The notes: generated by a model not told the origin, from the sequence alone. A stretch of 64,000 nt of DNA from Streptosporangium pseudovulgare (GCF_014648055.1 NZ_BMQJ01000014.1:1-64000), one strand, 5' to 3'. Counted from the stretch's first letter, positions 25,055-33,001 are shown. Numbers and translations are program-made.

Positions 25055-26287
25055 TCACAGGCGCAGTGCCCGCTGGGCCGAGCCGCGCCACTCCACGAAC
25101 AGGACGGTGGCGTCGTCCTGCAGTTTGTGCTCGTGGTATTCGAGCAGCTGGTGGATGAGGCGGCGCAGGATCTCGGAGATGGGCAGGCCGGCGGAGTTCT
25201 GACGGACGACGAAGTCGACGAAACGCTCCAGCCCGAACTCCCGCCCCTCGTGGTCGCGGGCCTCGATGATGCCGTCGGTGTAGAACAGCAGGCGGTCGCC
25301 GGGTTCCAGCTGCTCCTTGCAGAGGGTCACCGGCAGGCCGAGGTCGAGGCCCATGGGGTGCGCGGGACGGCAGTCCAGGGTGCCGACCCAGCGGCCGTCC
25401 CTGATCAGCACCGGCGGGTGGTGGCCGCGGTTGACCCAGGTCAGCTCGCCGGTCGCGGTGTCGAGGTGCGCCAGGATCGCGGTGGCGAACCGGTGGGCCC
25501 GGCCGAACTGCTCGACCAGGGCCCGCTCGATGTTCTCGCTCGTCCTGATCAGATCGGTCCCCTGGCGGCGGCTGTTGCGGCAGGCGGAGACCGCGAGGCT
25601 GGCGGTGATCCCGGCGGCGGTGTCGTGGCCCATGGCGTCGAAGACCGCCAGATGCACGGTGTCGCCGGCGACGGCGTAGTCGAAGGCGTCGCCGCCCACC
25701 TCGTAGGCCGGCTCCTGGGCGGCGCTGATCGCGACGTCCTCGTTGGCGAAGGTCTGCAGCGGCATGAGGTTCCACTGCATCTCGGCCGCGACGTTCATCG
25801 GGCGGGTGCGCACGAGCCGGGCGTAGGAGTCGCTGTGGCCTCGTTTGCTCTCGACGATCAGCGCGGTCAGCGACGCGAGGGCCTTGATGTCGGAGAGGGC
25901 CCGGTCGTCCGGGACCCGGGCGCTGATACGGATGACGCCGAGGCGTTCCGTGCCGTTCAGCAGCGGCACCCACCACCACTCCACGCGGCCGTCGTCACCG
26001 GTCTTCGGCAGGACCCGCACCTCCTGGAAGGCCCGGCCGGCGAGGGTGGTGTCGACGCGCAGCTCCTCCGGCTCGGGACCCTCGTTCCCGGCCGCGTCGA
26101 GCCCGCGGCCGGTCAGCAGGCGCAGAACGTCCTTCTGCAGGTCGGTGACGTAGATCCGTACGTCGAACAGGCCGGCGTGGGCGGCGTGCTCGTTGACCAG
26201 GGAGGGCAGCCTTTCGAGCGCGGTCAGGTGGCTGGCGGCCAGCAGGCCGGTCAGCATCCGGGCGGTGTCCCTGGGAGTGTCGGTCAT
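25055..26287 (-). CDS. GAF-domain PP2C (SpoIIE-type) serine phosphatase
   Basis: A 410-aa soluble phosphatase. The N-terminal part (about 10-165) looks like a GAF sensor. The C-terminal part (about 185-400) is an SpoIIE/RsbU-type PP2C domain: metal-binding Asp in EVGGDAFDY, DAMGHDTAAG, and the closing GDRLLFYTDGIIE and QDDATVL. Such enzymes dephosphorylate anti-anti-sigma factors and thereby steer alternative sigma factors (family knowledge); no such partner gene is adjacent. The ATG at 26287 is chosen because GGGAG lies 5-6 nt upstream. The ATG 18 bp earlier has none. Confidence 0.9.
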   Translation of the reverse strand: MTDTPRDTARMLTGLLAASHLTALERLPSLVNEHAAHAGLFDVRIYVTDLQKDVLRLLTGRGLDAAGNEGPEPEELRVDTTLAGRAFQEVRVLPKTGDDGRVEWWWVPLLNGTERLGVIRISARVPDDRALSDIKALASLTALIVESKRGHSDSYARLVRTRPMNVAAEMQWNLMPLQTFANEDVAISAAQEPAYEVGGDAFDYAVAGDTVHLAVFDAMGHDTAAGITASLAVSACRNSRRQGTDLIRTSENIERALVEQFGRAHRFATAILAHLDTATGELTWVNRGHHPPVLIRDGRWVGTLDCRPAHPMGLDLGLPVTLCKEQLEPGDRLLFYTDGIIEARDHEGREFGLERFVDFVVRQNSAGLPISEILRRLIHQLLEYHEHKLQDDATVLFVEWRGSAQRALRL

Positions 26288-26767
26288 CTGGCTCCCGTCT
26301 CGCATGGGCGGTCCGCGCGTCCGCGGCCCCTTTCCGGGAGGTCGTGGCCCCGCCGGTGGGCGGGTGAACGGAACGCCTGCCGCGAAGCTGCCCCGAAACC
26401 GGCGGGCTATGTAAGGTTGCCCTCTACCTGGAAAAATAGCCGAGATCCCGGCCCGTTCCCCCATCGGGGATGCCGTTTCCGGGGCGTACGGGAGAGCCGC
26501 CCGCGGACGGGACGGCGGACGCGGTGGAGCGCGCCGCCCCGGGACGCGCGGGAGGGCCCGGACGCCCGGCCGGCGACCGCGCCGCCGCGGAAGCGGTCCC
26601 CGGGGCGCGCCCGGTGGCGGCGCGGTCATCGGCCGGGTATCGGGAGGAAAAGATTGCCCTCTCCCGCCGTGCCCGCCACGGCCGTCCCGGCCCCGCCGTG
26701 GTCTCGTCGATGACGGGGGGGAAGCCGCCGCGGCGCCATGCCGAGATCGTATGGAGAGGAAGCCCGG
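26288..26767. other. Gene-free divergent spacer
   Basis: A 480-bp gap between the divergent PP2C and hemerythrin genes. It holds a short AT-richer patch (GGAAAAATAGCC at about 26429) that may be the phosphatase promoter. TTGCCCTCT occurs at about 26415 and again at about 26654, and there is a small GCCGTG/CACGGC hairpin at 26666-26682. No ORF here has a convincing start plus codon bias. Confidence 0.5.
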
Positions 26768-27337
26768 ATGACCACGGAGCAGGAGACGGACGTCATCAGC
26801 GTGCTGACGCACGACCACCGCGAGGTGGAGGAGATGTTCGGCGAGCTGGAGCGGCTGGACGGGGCCGACGCCGAGCGGCGCGGGGAGCTGACCGAGCGGG
26901 TCATCACCGAGCTGGTCCGCCACTCGGTCGCCGAGGAGGCCTACCTGTACCCGGCCGCGCGCGAGCTGATCCCGGGCGGGGACGAGCTGGCCGACCGGGA
27001 GATCGCCGAGCACGCCGAGGCCGAGCGGACGATGAAGGAGCTGGAGGGGACCGATCCCGCCGACCCCCGGCACGTCGTCCTGATGGCCCGGCTCATGCGG
27101 GAGATCCGCGCGCACATCCAGGAGGAGGAGAACGAGCTCTTCCCGCAGTTGCGCGGCAACGCCTCCGCCTCCCGGCTCGCCGAGCTGGGCCACAAGGTCC
27201 AGGCGATGAAGAGGATCGCTCCCACCCGGCCGCACCCGGCCGCGCCGGACAGGCCGCCGGCCAACAAGGTCATGAACCCGCTCACCGGCCTGGTCGACCG
27301 GATGCGCGACGCCCTCACCGGGCGCGGCGGAAAATGA
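26768..27337 (+). CDS. Hemerythrin-like HHE-domain protein
   Basis: A 189-aa protein with the spaced His/Glu ligands of the hemerythrin fold: HDHREVEEMF, HSVAEEAYLYP, EHAEAERTMKE and HIQEEENELFP. It should bind a di-iron centre. In actinobacteria such proteins are linked to oxygen, nitric oxide or peroxide sensing or handling (family knowledge). A basic/Pro-rich tail of about 50 residues follows the four-helix core. The ATG at 26768 has GGAGAGGA 7 nt upstream. An in-frame ATG 30 bp earlier lacks a site. Confidence 0.9.
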   Translation: MTTEQETDVISVLTHDHREVEEMFGELERLDGADAERRGELTERVITELVRHSVAEEAYLYPAARELIPGGDELADREIAEHAEAERTMKELEGTDPADPRHVVLMARLMREIRAHIQEEENELFPQLRGNASASRLAELGHKVQAMKRIAPTRPHPAAPDRPPANKVMNPLTGLVDRMRDALTGRGGK

Positions 27338-27344
27338 GGCGGCC

Positions 27345-27370
27345 GGGCCCGGCGGACCCCGGCCGGGCCC
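27345..27370 (+). terminator. Hairpin after hemerythrin gene
   Basis: A 9-bp perfect stem (GGGCCCGGC at 27345-27353 with 27362-27370) and an 8-nt loop start 8 bp after the stop. Confidence 0.65.
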
Positions 27371-27456
27371 CATAACACGGCGATAGGGGGTTTTTGGCAG
27401 ATCCCGCCGAGGTGCTCCGGCCAATACTTTGACAGCACCCCTCACAAGGAGTGCTG

Positions 27457-28572
27457 ATGTTCAGTCGACGTACCCTCCTGACCGGAGCCACCGCCGCCCT
27501 GGCCCTCGCGGCCGCCCTGTCGCCCACCGCGGCACAGGCCGCCCCCGCACCCCTCCCCCCGGCCGCCATGGACGCCCTCCAGCGCGACCTGGGCATCACC
27601 GCCGAGCAGGCCGTGCAGCGGCTGGCCAACGAGTCCCGCGCCATCGGCGTGCAGGCCAACCTGACCAAGACGCTCGGCGCCAAGTACGCGGGGGCGTGGT
27701 TCAACGCCGACGCCTCGCAGTTCCTCGTCGCCACCAGCGACGCCGCCCAGGCCCCCACCATCAAGGCGCAGGGCGCCCAGCCCGTCGTCGTCGGCCGCTC
27801 GCTGGCCGACCTCGACACGATCAAGACCAGGCTCGACCAGGCCCCCGAGGCCGCCAGGGCCAAGGCGGCCCTGTGGTACGTCGACGTCCCGACCAACAGC
27901 GTCGTGGTCCAGGCCGCCGACCAGGCCGCCGGTGAGGCCCTCGTCGCCGCGGCCGGCCTGAGCCGGGACGCGGTCCAGGTCAAGGTCAGCGCCGAGCAGC
28001 CCAAGACGTTCATGGACCTCATCGGCGGCAGCGCGTACTACATCAACGGCACCAGCCGCTGCAGCATCGGCTTCTCCGTCACCCGGTCGGGCAGCCCCGG
28101 CTTCGTCAGCGCGGGCCACTGCGGCCGGACCGGCGCCACCACCACCAACCCGTCCGGCACCTTCGCAGGCTCGTCGTTCCCCGGCAACGACTACTCCTAC
28201 GTCTCCACCCCGGGCCACAACCCCACGCCGTACGTGCGCGGCTCCGGCGGCTCCCTGGTCACCGTCCGCGGCTCGTCCGTGGCGGCGATCGGCGCCTCGG
28301 TCTGCCGCTCCGGCTCCACCACCGGCTGGCACTGCGGCACGATCCAGCAGTACAACTCGACCGTGAACTACGCCCAGGGCACGGTCACCGGCCTGACCCG
28401 CACCAACGTGTGCGCCGAGCCCGGCGACTCCGGCGGTTCGTTCATCTCGGGCAACCAGGCCCAGGGCATGACCTCCGGCGGCTCGGGCAACTGCTCCTCC
28501 GGCGGCACGACCTACTTCCAGCCCGTCAACGAGGTCCTCAGCGCCTACGGCCTGACCCTCAAGGTCGGCTGA
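27457..28572 (+). CDS. Secreted S1 chymotrypsin-like (streptogrisin/alpha-lytic type) protease
   Basis: A 371-aa pre-pro-protease. The signal FSRRTLLTGATAALALAAAL fits a Tat-type twin-arginine signal. The alpha-lytic-type propeptide covers about 30-185. The mature domain has His221 (SAGHCG), Asp245 (PGNDYSYV) and Ser325 (EPGDSGGSF), with three cysteine pairs as in streptogrisins. The length matches pro-streptogrisin C/D-type enzymes without an extra binding domain. The ATG at 27457 is 5 nt after AAGGAG; the GTG at 27451 overlaps that site and is rejected. Export through the TatA/TatC proteins encoded at 55-57 kb is plausible. Confidence 0.94.
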   Translation: MFSRRTLLTGATAALALAAALSPTAAQAAPAPLPPAAMDALQRDLGITAEQAVQRLANESRAIGVQANLTKTLGAKYAGAWFNADASQFLVATSDAAQAPTIKAQGAQPVVVGRSLADLDTIKTRLDQAPEAARAKAALWYVDVPTNSVVVQAADQAAGEALVAAAGLSRDAVQVKVSAEQPKTFMDLIGGSAYYINGTSRCSIGFSVTRSGSPGFVSAGHCGRTGATTTNPSGTFAGSSFPGNDYSYVSTPGHNPTPYVRGSGGSLVTVRGSSVAAIGASVCRSGSTTGWHCGTIQQYNSTVNYAQGTVTGLTRTNVCAEPGDSGGSFISGNQAQGMTSGGSGNCSSGGTTYFQPVNEVLSAYGLTLKVG

Positions 28573-28590
28573 CCGCCCTTCTCGACACTC

Positions 28591-28646
28591 ATGACGACGC
28601 TGCGCGTCGCGGCTCGGGGGCTCAAACCCGGTGTCTTCCCTCGTCA
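28591..28646 (+). repeat. Single partial copy of the 114-bp repeat family
   Basis: These 56 bp, 19 bp after the protease stop, match one end of the repeat found at 42.9-43.3 kb (inverted) and 56.0-56.3 kb (same orientation). The shared core includes CGCGTCGCGGCTCGGGGGCT, then CCCGGTGTCTTCCCTCGTC. The copy merges into the following hairpin. Confidence 0.85.
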
Positions 28647-28670
28647 GGGCGAGGCTCCCTCGCCCTGACG
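28642..28670 (+). terminator. Hairpin after S1 protease gene
   Basis: A perfect 13-bp stem (CGTCAGGGCGAGG at 28642-28654 with 28658-28670) and a 3-nt loop. It terminates the protease transcript and overlaps the end of the repeat copy. Confidence 0.8.
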
Positions 28671-28702
28671 GGCACCCCCCAACGGCCGAGGAGGCTCCCC
28701 AG

Positions 28703-29272
28703 ATGTCCAGGATCATCCGCGCCCTCGCCGCCCTCCTGGTAGGGCTCGCCGCCCTGGTGGCGACCTCGCCCGCCTCGTCCGCGCAGGCGGCCGGGGCGGA
28801 CGCCGGGCAGGCGGTGGCCGCGCGCGTGCTGCGCTACGACGCCAGCCGGGCCGCCGAGTTCCGCTCGGCGGTCGACCAGGCCGCGCAGATCTGGAACTCC
28901 AGCGTTTCCAACGTGCGCCTGGTGGCCGGCACCCCCGCGGACTTCGTCGTCCTGGCCGACTACGGATGGCCCCGCACCCAGCCGGTCAGCCTGGGCCGGG
29001 GGACCATCTGGATGGGCAGGCAGGCCACCGCGGAGGGCCACAACCCGCTGCGCATCGCCGCCCACGAGATCGGTCACATCCTGGGCCTGCCGGACCGGCG
29101 CACCGGTCTGTGCACGGACCTGATGTCCGGCGCGAGCGCGGGTACCAGCTGCACCAACCCCTACCCGAACGCGACCGAGAAGGCCCAGGTGGACCGGAAC
29201 TTCGCCGGTTTCGCCCCGGCGATCCGCTTCGGTGAGATCTACGTCGACAGCCCCGAGGCCGCCCTGCGGTGA
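28703..29272 (+). CDS. snpA: Snapalysin-like (M7) secreted small metalloprotease
   Basis: A 189-aa precursor with a Sec signal (ends AQAAG) and a compact catalytic domain. The zinc site HEIGHILGLPD (121-131) is the HExxHxxGxxD form with Asp as third ligand, which distinguishes snapalysin from other metzincin-like proteases. The following CTDLMSG is the Met-turn, and two cysteines (CTD and SCTN) probably pair. The length is close to that of Streptomyces SnpA, with a short propeptide. GAGGAGG lies 8 nt before the ATG at 28703. No LysR-type activator is adjacent, unlike the classical Streptomyces arrangement (family knowledge). Confidence 0.92.
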   Translation: MSRIIRALAALLVGLAALVATSPASSAQAAGADAGQAVAARVLRYDASRAAEFRSAVDQAAQIWNSSVSNVRLVAGTPADFVVLADYGWPRTQPVSLGRGTIWMGRQATAEGHNPLRIAAHEIGHILGLPDRRTGLCTDLMSGASAGTSCTNPYPNATEKAQVDRNFAGFAPAIRFGEIYVDSPEAALR

Positions 29273-29309
29273 CCCTTCCGGCTGCGACCCGGCATCCCCT
29301 CCAAGCGGC

Positions 29310-29344
29310 GGCCGGCCCGGACGACCCGTTCGTCCGGGCCGGCC
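29310..29344 (+). terminator. Hairpin after snapalysin gene
   Basis: A perfect 15-bp stem (29310-29324 with 29330-29344) closes a 5-nt loop, 38 bp after the stop. Confidence 0.8.
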
Positions 29345-29351
29345 GTTCGCG

Positions 29352-29394
29352 TGCCCGCCCCGGCACCGTTCGCATGCCCGCCCCGGCACCGTTC
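29352..29394. repeat. Direct repeat of 20 bp upstream of padR
   Basis: TGCCCGCCCCGGCACCGTTC occurs at 29352-29371 and 29375-29394, a 23-bp period. A further G-rich run of GGGGAGC units (about 29459-29483) follows before the padR promoter. Function unknown. Confidence 0.75.
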
Positions 29395-29528
29395 CCGGAA
29401 CCGCCGCCGGGTCCGGGAACGGGATCGGGTCCCGAGCCGTGCCGGGGCCGGCGGGCCGGGGAGCGGGGAGCGGGGAGCGGGGAAGACATAGGGAACGCGG
29501 GAATCCGGCGGACATCCCTGGCCGTCTT

Positions 29529-29562
29529 CATACTCGTGTGCGTATACTCGCAGACGAGTATG
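29529..29562. promoter_or_regulatory. Probable PadR operator overlapping the padR promoter
   Basis: The arms CATACTCGT (29529-29537) and ACGAGTATG (29554-29562) form a perfect 9-bp inverted repeat. A third GTATACTCG element lies between them. The site is 15 bp upstream of the padR start codon, the usual place for autoregulation. PadR family operators are typically ATAC/GTAT-type dyads (family knowledge). Confidence 0.65.
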
Positions 29563-29577
29563 AAAGCGAGGGCCGGC

Positions 29578-30246
29578 ATGACCAAGCGCCGCAAAGTGAG
29601 CAACATGCTCGGCCTGGCCGTGCTCTCGGCGGTCGTCGCCAAGCCGATGCACCCCTACGAGATCGCCTCGGTGCTGCGTGAGCGCGGCAAGGACCGGGAC
29701 ATGAAGATCAAGTGGGGCTCGCTCTACACCGTGGTGCGCAACCTGGAGAAGCACGGCTTCCTCGCCGTGACCGGGACCGTCCGGGACGGCGCGCACCCCG
29801 AACGGACGATCTACCGCATCACCGACGCCGGGCGCCGGGAGTACGCCGACTGGACCCGCGAACTGCTCGCCGAGCCGGACCGGGACCCGCCGAGGTTCGA
29901 GGCAGGGCTTTCGGTGATGGGAGTGATCCACCCGGACGAGGTGGCCGTCCTGCTGCGGCGGCGGCTCGACGCGCTGGATCGGGAGATCGGCGACCAGCGG
30001 GAGGCGCTGGCCGGATGCGCCGGAGTGCCGCGGCTCTTCCTCGTCGAGGCCGAGTTCGACCTGGCCATGCGCGAGGCGGAGGCGGCCTGGACCCGCTCAC
30101 TGCTGGAGGAGCTCGTCACGGGTTCCTTCCCGGGCCTCCCGGCGTGGCGGGAGTGGCACGAGACGGGCCGGATGCCGGCGGAGATCGCCGCCCTCGCGGA
30201 AGGGGCCGGTCGGGCCGGCCGTCCCGGAAAGGAAGACCCGCCCTAG
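29578..30246 (+). CDS. PadR-family transcriptional regulator
   Basis: A 222-aa regulator with an N-terminal winged helix (about 8-95: LGLAVLSAVVAKPMHPYEI, WGSLYTVVRNLEKHGFL, ERTIYRITDAGRREY). The alpha-helical C-terminal part (about 120-205) is of the Vir/PadR dimerisation type. PadR proteins repress nearby efflux or detoxification genes and respond to small phenolics or drugs. Here no transporter is adjacent, and the downstream methyltransferase is separated by a hairpin. The operator-like dyad immediately upstream suggests autoregulation. The ATG at 29578 has a weak GAGGG site. Confidence 0.9.
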   Translation: MTKRRKVSNMLGLAVLSAVVAKPMHPYEIASVLRERGKDRDMKIKWGSLYTVVRNLEKHGFLAVTGTVRDGAHPERTIYRITDAGRREYADWTRELLAEPDRDPPRFEAGLSVMGVIHPDEVAVLLRRRLDALDREIGDQREALAGCAGVPRLFLVEAEFDLAMREAEAAWTRSLLEELVTGSFPGLPAWREWHETGRMPAEIAALAEGAGRAGRPGKEDPP

Positions 30247-30265
30247 AGGCACCGGAAGAAGAGGC

Positions 30266-30300
30266 GGCCCGGCGGGGTGGTGCAACACCGCCGCCGGGCC
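30266..30300 (+). terminator. Hairpin between padR and the methyltransferase
   Basis: A 10-bp stem (GGCCCGGCGG at 30266-30275 with 30291-30300) is extended inward by GGTG/CACC around a short loop. It starts 20 bp after the padR stop and may act as terminator or attenuator. Confidence 0.6.
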
Positions 30301-30415
30301 GTCTACCTCGAACCGACGTCCGCGGAACGGAACCCGGCCACGAGGTGGCAACGGCAACGATAGCCGGGTTCTCCGGGGAGCGGTTCGGACACCCCCATCC
30401 GAAACCGGAGGAACC

Positions 30416-31096
30416 ATGGAGAAAATCCGTCTCACCCAGACCCAGGCGTGGCAGATGGAGGGCGCGGCGGCGCGGTGGTACGCCCGCCAGCGCGCCTCGG
30501 CCCCCCAGCTCGCCGCGGTCCGCCGGTACGCCGCGCGGCTCGCCGAGGACCTGCCCGCCGGGGCGGCCGTGCTGGAGGTGGCCCCCGGCCCGGGATACCT
30601 GGCCGTCGAGCTGGCCGGGCTCGGGTTCGCGGTGACCGCGCTGGACCTCAGCCGCACGTTCGTGGAGATCACCGCCGGGAACGCCCGCCGGGCCGGCGTG
30701 CGCGTCGCCGTGCACCACGGCGACGCGGCCGACCCGCCCTTCGCCGACGGATCCTTCGACCTCGTCGTCTGCCAGGCCGCCTTCAAGAACTTCGGCCGGC
30801 CGGTCCGGGTCCTGGACCAGATGCACCGCGTCCTGCGCGACGGCGGGACGGCGGTGATCCACGACATGAACAGGGACGCCTCCTCCGCCGACATCGACGA
30901 GGAGGTCGCCCGGATGGGGCTCAATCCGCTGAACGCCTTCCTGACGAAGGTCCCGCTGAGAGGGCTCCGGAACCGCGCCTACTCCCGGGAGCGTTTCGAG
31001 GCCCTCGCGGCCGAGAGCGCCTTCGGGACCTGCGACGTCCGGGCCGAGGGGATCGACCTGGAAGTCCGGCTGACCAGAAGCGACATATGGGTATGA
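30416..31096 (+). CDS. Class I SAM-dependent methyltransferase
   Basis: A 226-aa protein with the Rossmann methyltransferase motifs: motif I VLEVAPGPGYLAVEL (about 61-75), the acidic end of strand 2 in TALDLSRTF, HHGDAADPPF and a motif-IV-like FDLVVCQAAFKNF. The insertion after strand 6 and the C-terminal portion are typical of the UbiE/Methyltransf_11 group. The acceptor cannot be deduced. GGAGGAA precedes the ATG. It may be cotranscribed with the CBS gene 41 bp downstream. Confidence 0.88.
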   Translation: MEKIRLTQTQAWQMEGAAARWYARQRASAPQLAAVRRYAARLAEDLPAGAAVLEVAPGPGYLAVELAGLGFAVTALDLSRTFVEITAGNARRAGVRVAVHHGDAADPPFADGSFDLVVCQAAFKNFGRPVRVLDQMHRVLRDGGTAVIHDMNRDASSADIDEEVARMGLNPLNAFLTKVPLRGLRNRAYSRERFEALAAESAFGTCDVRAEGIDLEVRLTRSDIWV

Positions 31097-31137
31097 ATCC
31101 CCCTAGAAGCATCGGCTGATCTCTCGGGGGGGCATCG

Positions 31138-31572
31138 ATGAGCACAGCGGAAACCGGCAAGAAGGCCCGGGATGTGATGCACCAAGGCTGCAAGTGCGTC
31201 GGTGAGCACGAGAACCTGCGCACGGCCGCGCGGATGATGCGCGACATGGGCGTCGGCGCGTTGCCGATCTGCGGCGACGACGACCGGCTCAAGGGGATCC
31301 TCACCGACCGCGACATCGTGGTGAAGTGCTGCGCCGAGGGCAAGGACCTCGAACGGACCACGGCCGGCGAACTGGCCCACGGCCTGGTGTGGGTGGACGC
31401 CGACACCAGCGTCGAGGAGGCACTGAGCAAGATGGAACAGCACCAGATCAAGCGGCTGCCGGTGATCGAGAACCATCGCATCATCGGCATGATCAGCGAG
31501 GCTGACCTGGCCAAGGAGCTGCCCGACAGCAAGCTGGCCGAGTTCGTCCACCGCATCTACGCACGTGCCTGA
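31138..31572 (+). CDS. Tandem CBS-domain protein (Hrp1-like)
   Basis: A 144-aa protein made of two CBS motifs (about 10-62 and 75-132). Each ends in the usual GI(L/I/M)T/SD or E segment (LKGILTDRDIVV, IIGMISEADLAK). Stand-alone CBS pairs bind adenosyl ligands or regulate partners. The early CKC pair resembles the hypoxic-response Hrp1 proteins of mycobacteria (family knowledge). No DosR-type box was seen upstream. A G-rich site precedes the ATG. A long perfect palindrome terminates the transcript. Confidence 0.88.
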   Translation: MSTAETGKKARDVMHQGCKCVGEHENLRTAARMMRDMGVGALPICGDDDRLKGILTDRDIVVKCCAEGKDLERTTAGELAHGLVWVDADTSVEEALSKMEQHQIKRLPVIENHRIIGMISEADLAKELPDSKLAEFVHRIYARA

Positions 31573-31592
31573 CGGAGCCGCCCGGCAGACAC

Positions 31593-31624
31593 AGGAGGGA
31601 CCCCGGCCGGCCGGGGTCCCTCCT
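31593..31624. terminator. Perfect 32-bp palindrome after the CBS gene
   Basis: AGGAGGGACCCCGGCC (31593-31608) is followed directly by its exact reverse complement (31609-31624). It lies 20 bp after the stop. The innermost bases must form the loop. A strong bidirectional terminator is the simplest reading. Confidence 0.8.
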
Positions 31625-31826
31625 CGCGGGTCCGTCTTCGGGGAGACCGGGCGCGGACCGCGACGCGCGCCCCACACGAACCGGACACCCCGCAGAACCG
31701 CACGACCGAAAGCCCCCGGCCGAACGTACGGCGGACCGGGTGGTGCGGGCCCGGCGCCCGCGGGAAGGGACCGCACATGCCTGAGACGAGCCCCGGGGAC
31801 CTCCACCCCGCCGGAGGCGTCCTCCG

Positions 31827-32267
31827 ATGACCGTCGGTCGCATCGGTGTGTCCGTGGACGCCGACGCCGGTCCCGAGCGGGTGTTCTCCGTACTGACCGA
31901 CTGGCCGCGCCACCGGGAGTGGATGGTCCTCACCCGGGCCCGGGTGACCGGCGGCGACGGCCGGAGCGCCGGGAGCCGCCTGGCGGCCTTCACCGGCGTC
32001 GGCCCCCTCGGCTTCCTCGACACCATGGAGATCACCGGGTGGGACCCGCCGCGGACCGTCGAGGTCCGGCACACCGGCGGGCTGGTGCGCGGCACCGGGG
32101 TCTTCCGGGTGCTGCCCCGCGGCGGGGGCAGCACGATCGTCTGGGAGGAGGAGCTGGACCTGCCGCTCGGCGCGGCGGGGCGGCTGGGCTGGGTCCTGCT
32201 CAAACCGCTGAACACGGCGCTGTTCCGGTTCTCGCTGCGCCGCCTGGCCAGGCTCAGCCGCCGGTGA
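31827..32267 (+). CDS. SRPBCC (polyketide cyclase/START-like) protein
   Basis: A 146-aa protein with the SRPBCC layout: N-terminal strand IGVSVDADAGPERVFSVLTD, WPRHREWM, a central beta sheet and a C-terminal helix ending in basic residues. These proteins form a hydrophobic ligand cavity and serve as cyclases, lipid or ligand binders. No polyketide genes are nearby, so a general ligand-binding function is more likely. The ATG has GGAGG 9 nt upstream. It is convergent with fxsA. Confidence 0.85.
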   Translation: MTVGRIGVSVDADAGPERVFSVLTDWPRHREWMVLTRARVTGGDGRSAGSRLAAFTGVGPLGFLDTMEITGWDPPRTVEVRHTGGLVRGTGVFRVLPRGGGSTIVWEEELDLPLGAAGRLGWVLLKPLNTALFRFSLRRLARLSRR

Positions 32268-32345
32268 CCCGGACGGGCCGCGGCCGCGCGCCCGCCGGAC
32301 CGGACGATCCCGCCGTGGAGCGGGCCCGGCCCGCGTCCGCCGGGA

Positions 32346-32942
32346 TCAGCCGCCGGTGAGGCCGCGGCGTGAGTCGTGGACCGGGCCGGGGCCCGGCTCG
32401 TCGCGGATCACCTCTCCGTGGATCACCGGGCCGGAGCCGCCCGGACCACCCTGGCCGCCGGTCCCGCCGAACGGCGAACCCGCGGAGCCCGTACCGAACG
32501 GCGAGCCCGCGCCGAACGGAGAACCCGGCCCGAACGGCGAACCGAGGCCCGGCCCGGCGGCCGACCGGGCGAGGGTGCTGCGGACCCGGCGGGCGAAGAA
32601 CCAGGCTCCCAGGCGGCGGACCAGCGGCCGGGTGAGGGGCAGGAGGAACAGGAGCCCCGCGATGTCGGTGAGGAAGCCCGGGGTGAGCAGCAGCATGCCG
32701 CCCGTGACGACCATGGCGCCGTCGGCGAGCTCGCGCTCGGGCATCCGGCCGTCGCGCAGCGCCTCCTGCAGGCCGTGCCACGCCCTGCGACCCTCGCGGC
32801 GGACGATCCAGGCGCCGAGAAGGCTGTCCGCCAGCAGGAGGGCCACCGTGGGCCAGCCGCCGATGACCTGCCCCGCCTGGATCAGGACCCAGATCTCCAG
32901 GACCGGAACCACCAGGAAAAGCAGGAACAGCACTAAGCGCAT
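32346..32942 (-). CDS. fxsA: FxsA family membrane protein
   Basis: A 198-aa membrane protein with the FxsA signature: an N-terminal span (MRLVLFLLFLVVPVLEIWVL), a second hydrophobic region with Gly-rich GGWPTVALLLADSLLGAW, and MLLLTPGFLTDIAGLLFLLP. E. coli FxsA overproduction relieves F-plasmid exclusion of phage T7 (family knowledge); its physiological role is unclear. The C-terminal third is a flexible tail with six-residue repeats of the GSPFGx type, then Gly/Pro. GAGGAAAAG precedes the ATG. The promoter region carries a striking quasi-palindrome and a short tandem array (separate entries), so expression is probably tightly regulated. Confidence 0.9.
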   Translation of the reverse strand: MRLVLFLLFLVVPVLEIWVLIQAGQVIGGWPTVALLLADSLLGAWIVRREGRRAWHGLQEALRDGRMPERELADGAMVVTGGMLLLTPGFLTDIAGLLFLLPLTRPLVRRLGAWFFARRVRSTLARSAAGPGLGSPFGPGSPFGAGSPFGTGSAGSPFGGTGGQGGPGGSGPVIHGEVIRDEPGPGPVHDSRRGLTGG

Positions 32943-32958
32943 CTTTTCCTCAACTCAT

Positions 32959-32980
32959 GTGACAGCCGTACGACTGTGAC
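32959..32980. promoter_or_regulatory. 22-bp quasi-palindromic operator candidate before fxsA
   Basis: The half-site GTNACAGNCGT is followed directly by its mirror, ACGNCTGTNAC, matching 18 of 22 positions with a CGTACG centre. It lies 17 bp upstream of the fxsA ATG, where a repressor would block transcription or early elongation. It does not match the actinobacterial SOS box I know. Confidence 0.6.
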
Positions 32981-33001
32981 AACGCGCCGGGGCGTCGCCG
33001 C

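Noticed and set aside
32255-32359. Direct repeat CAGCCGCCGGTGA at the ends of the SRPBCC and fxsA genes
   Set aside because: Only 13 bp, GC-rich and explained by two unrelated gene ends; no element boundary is evident.
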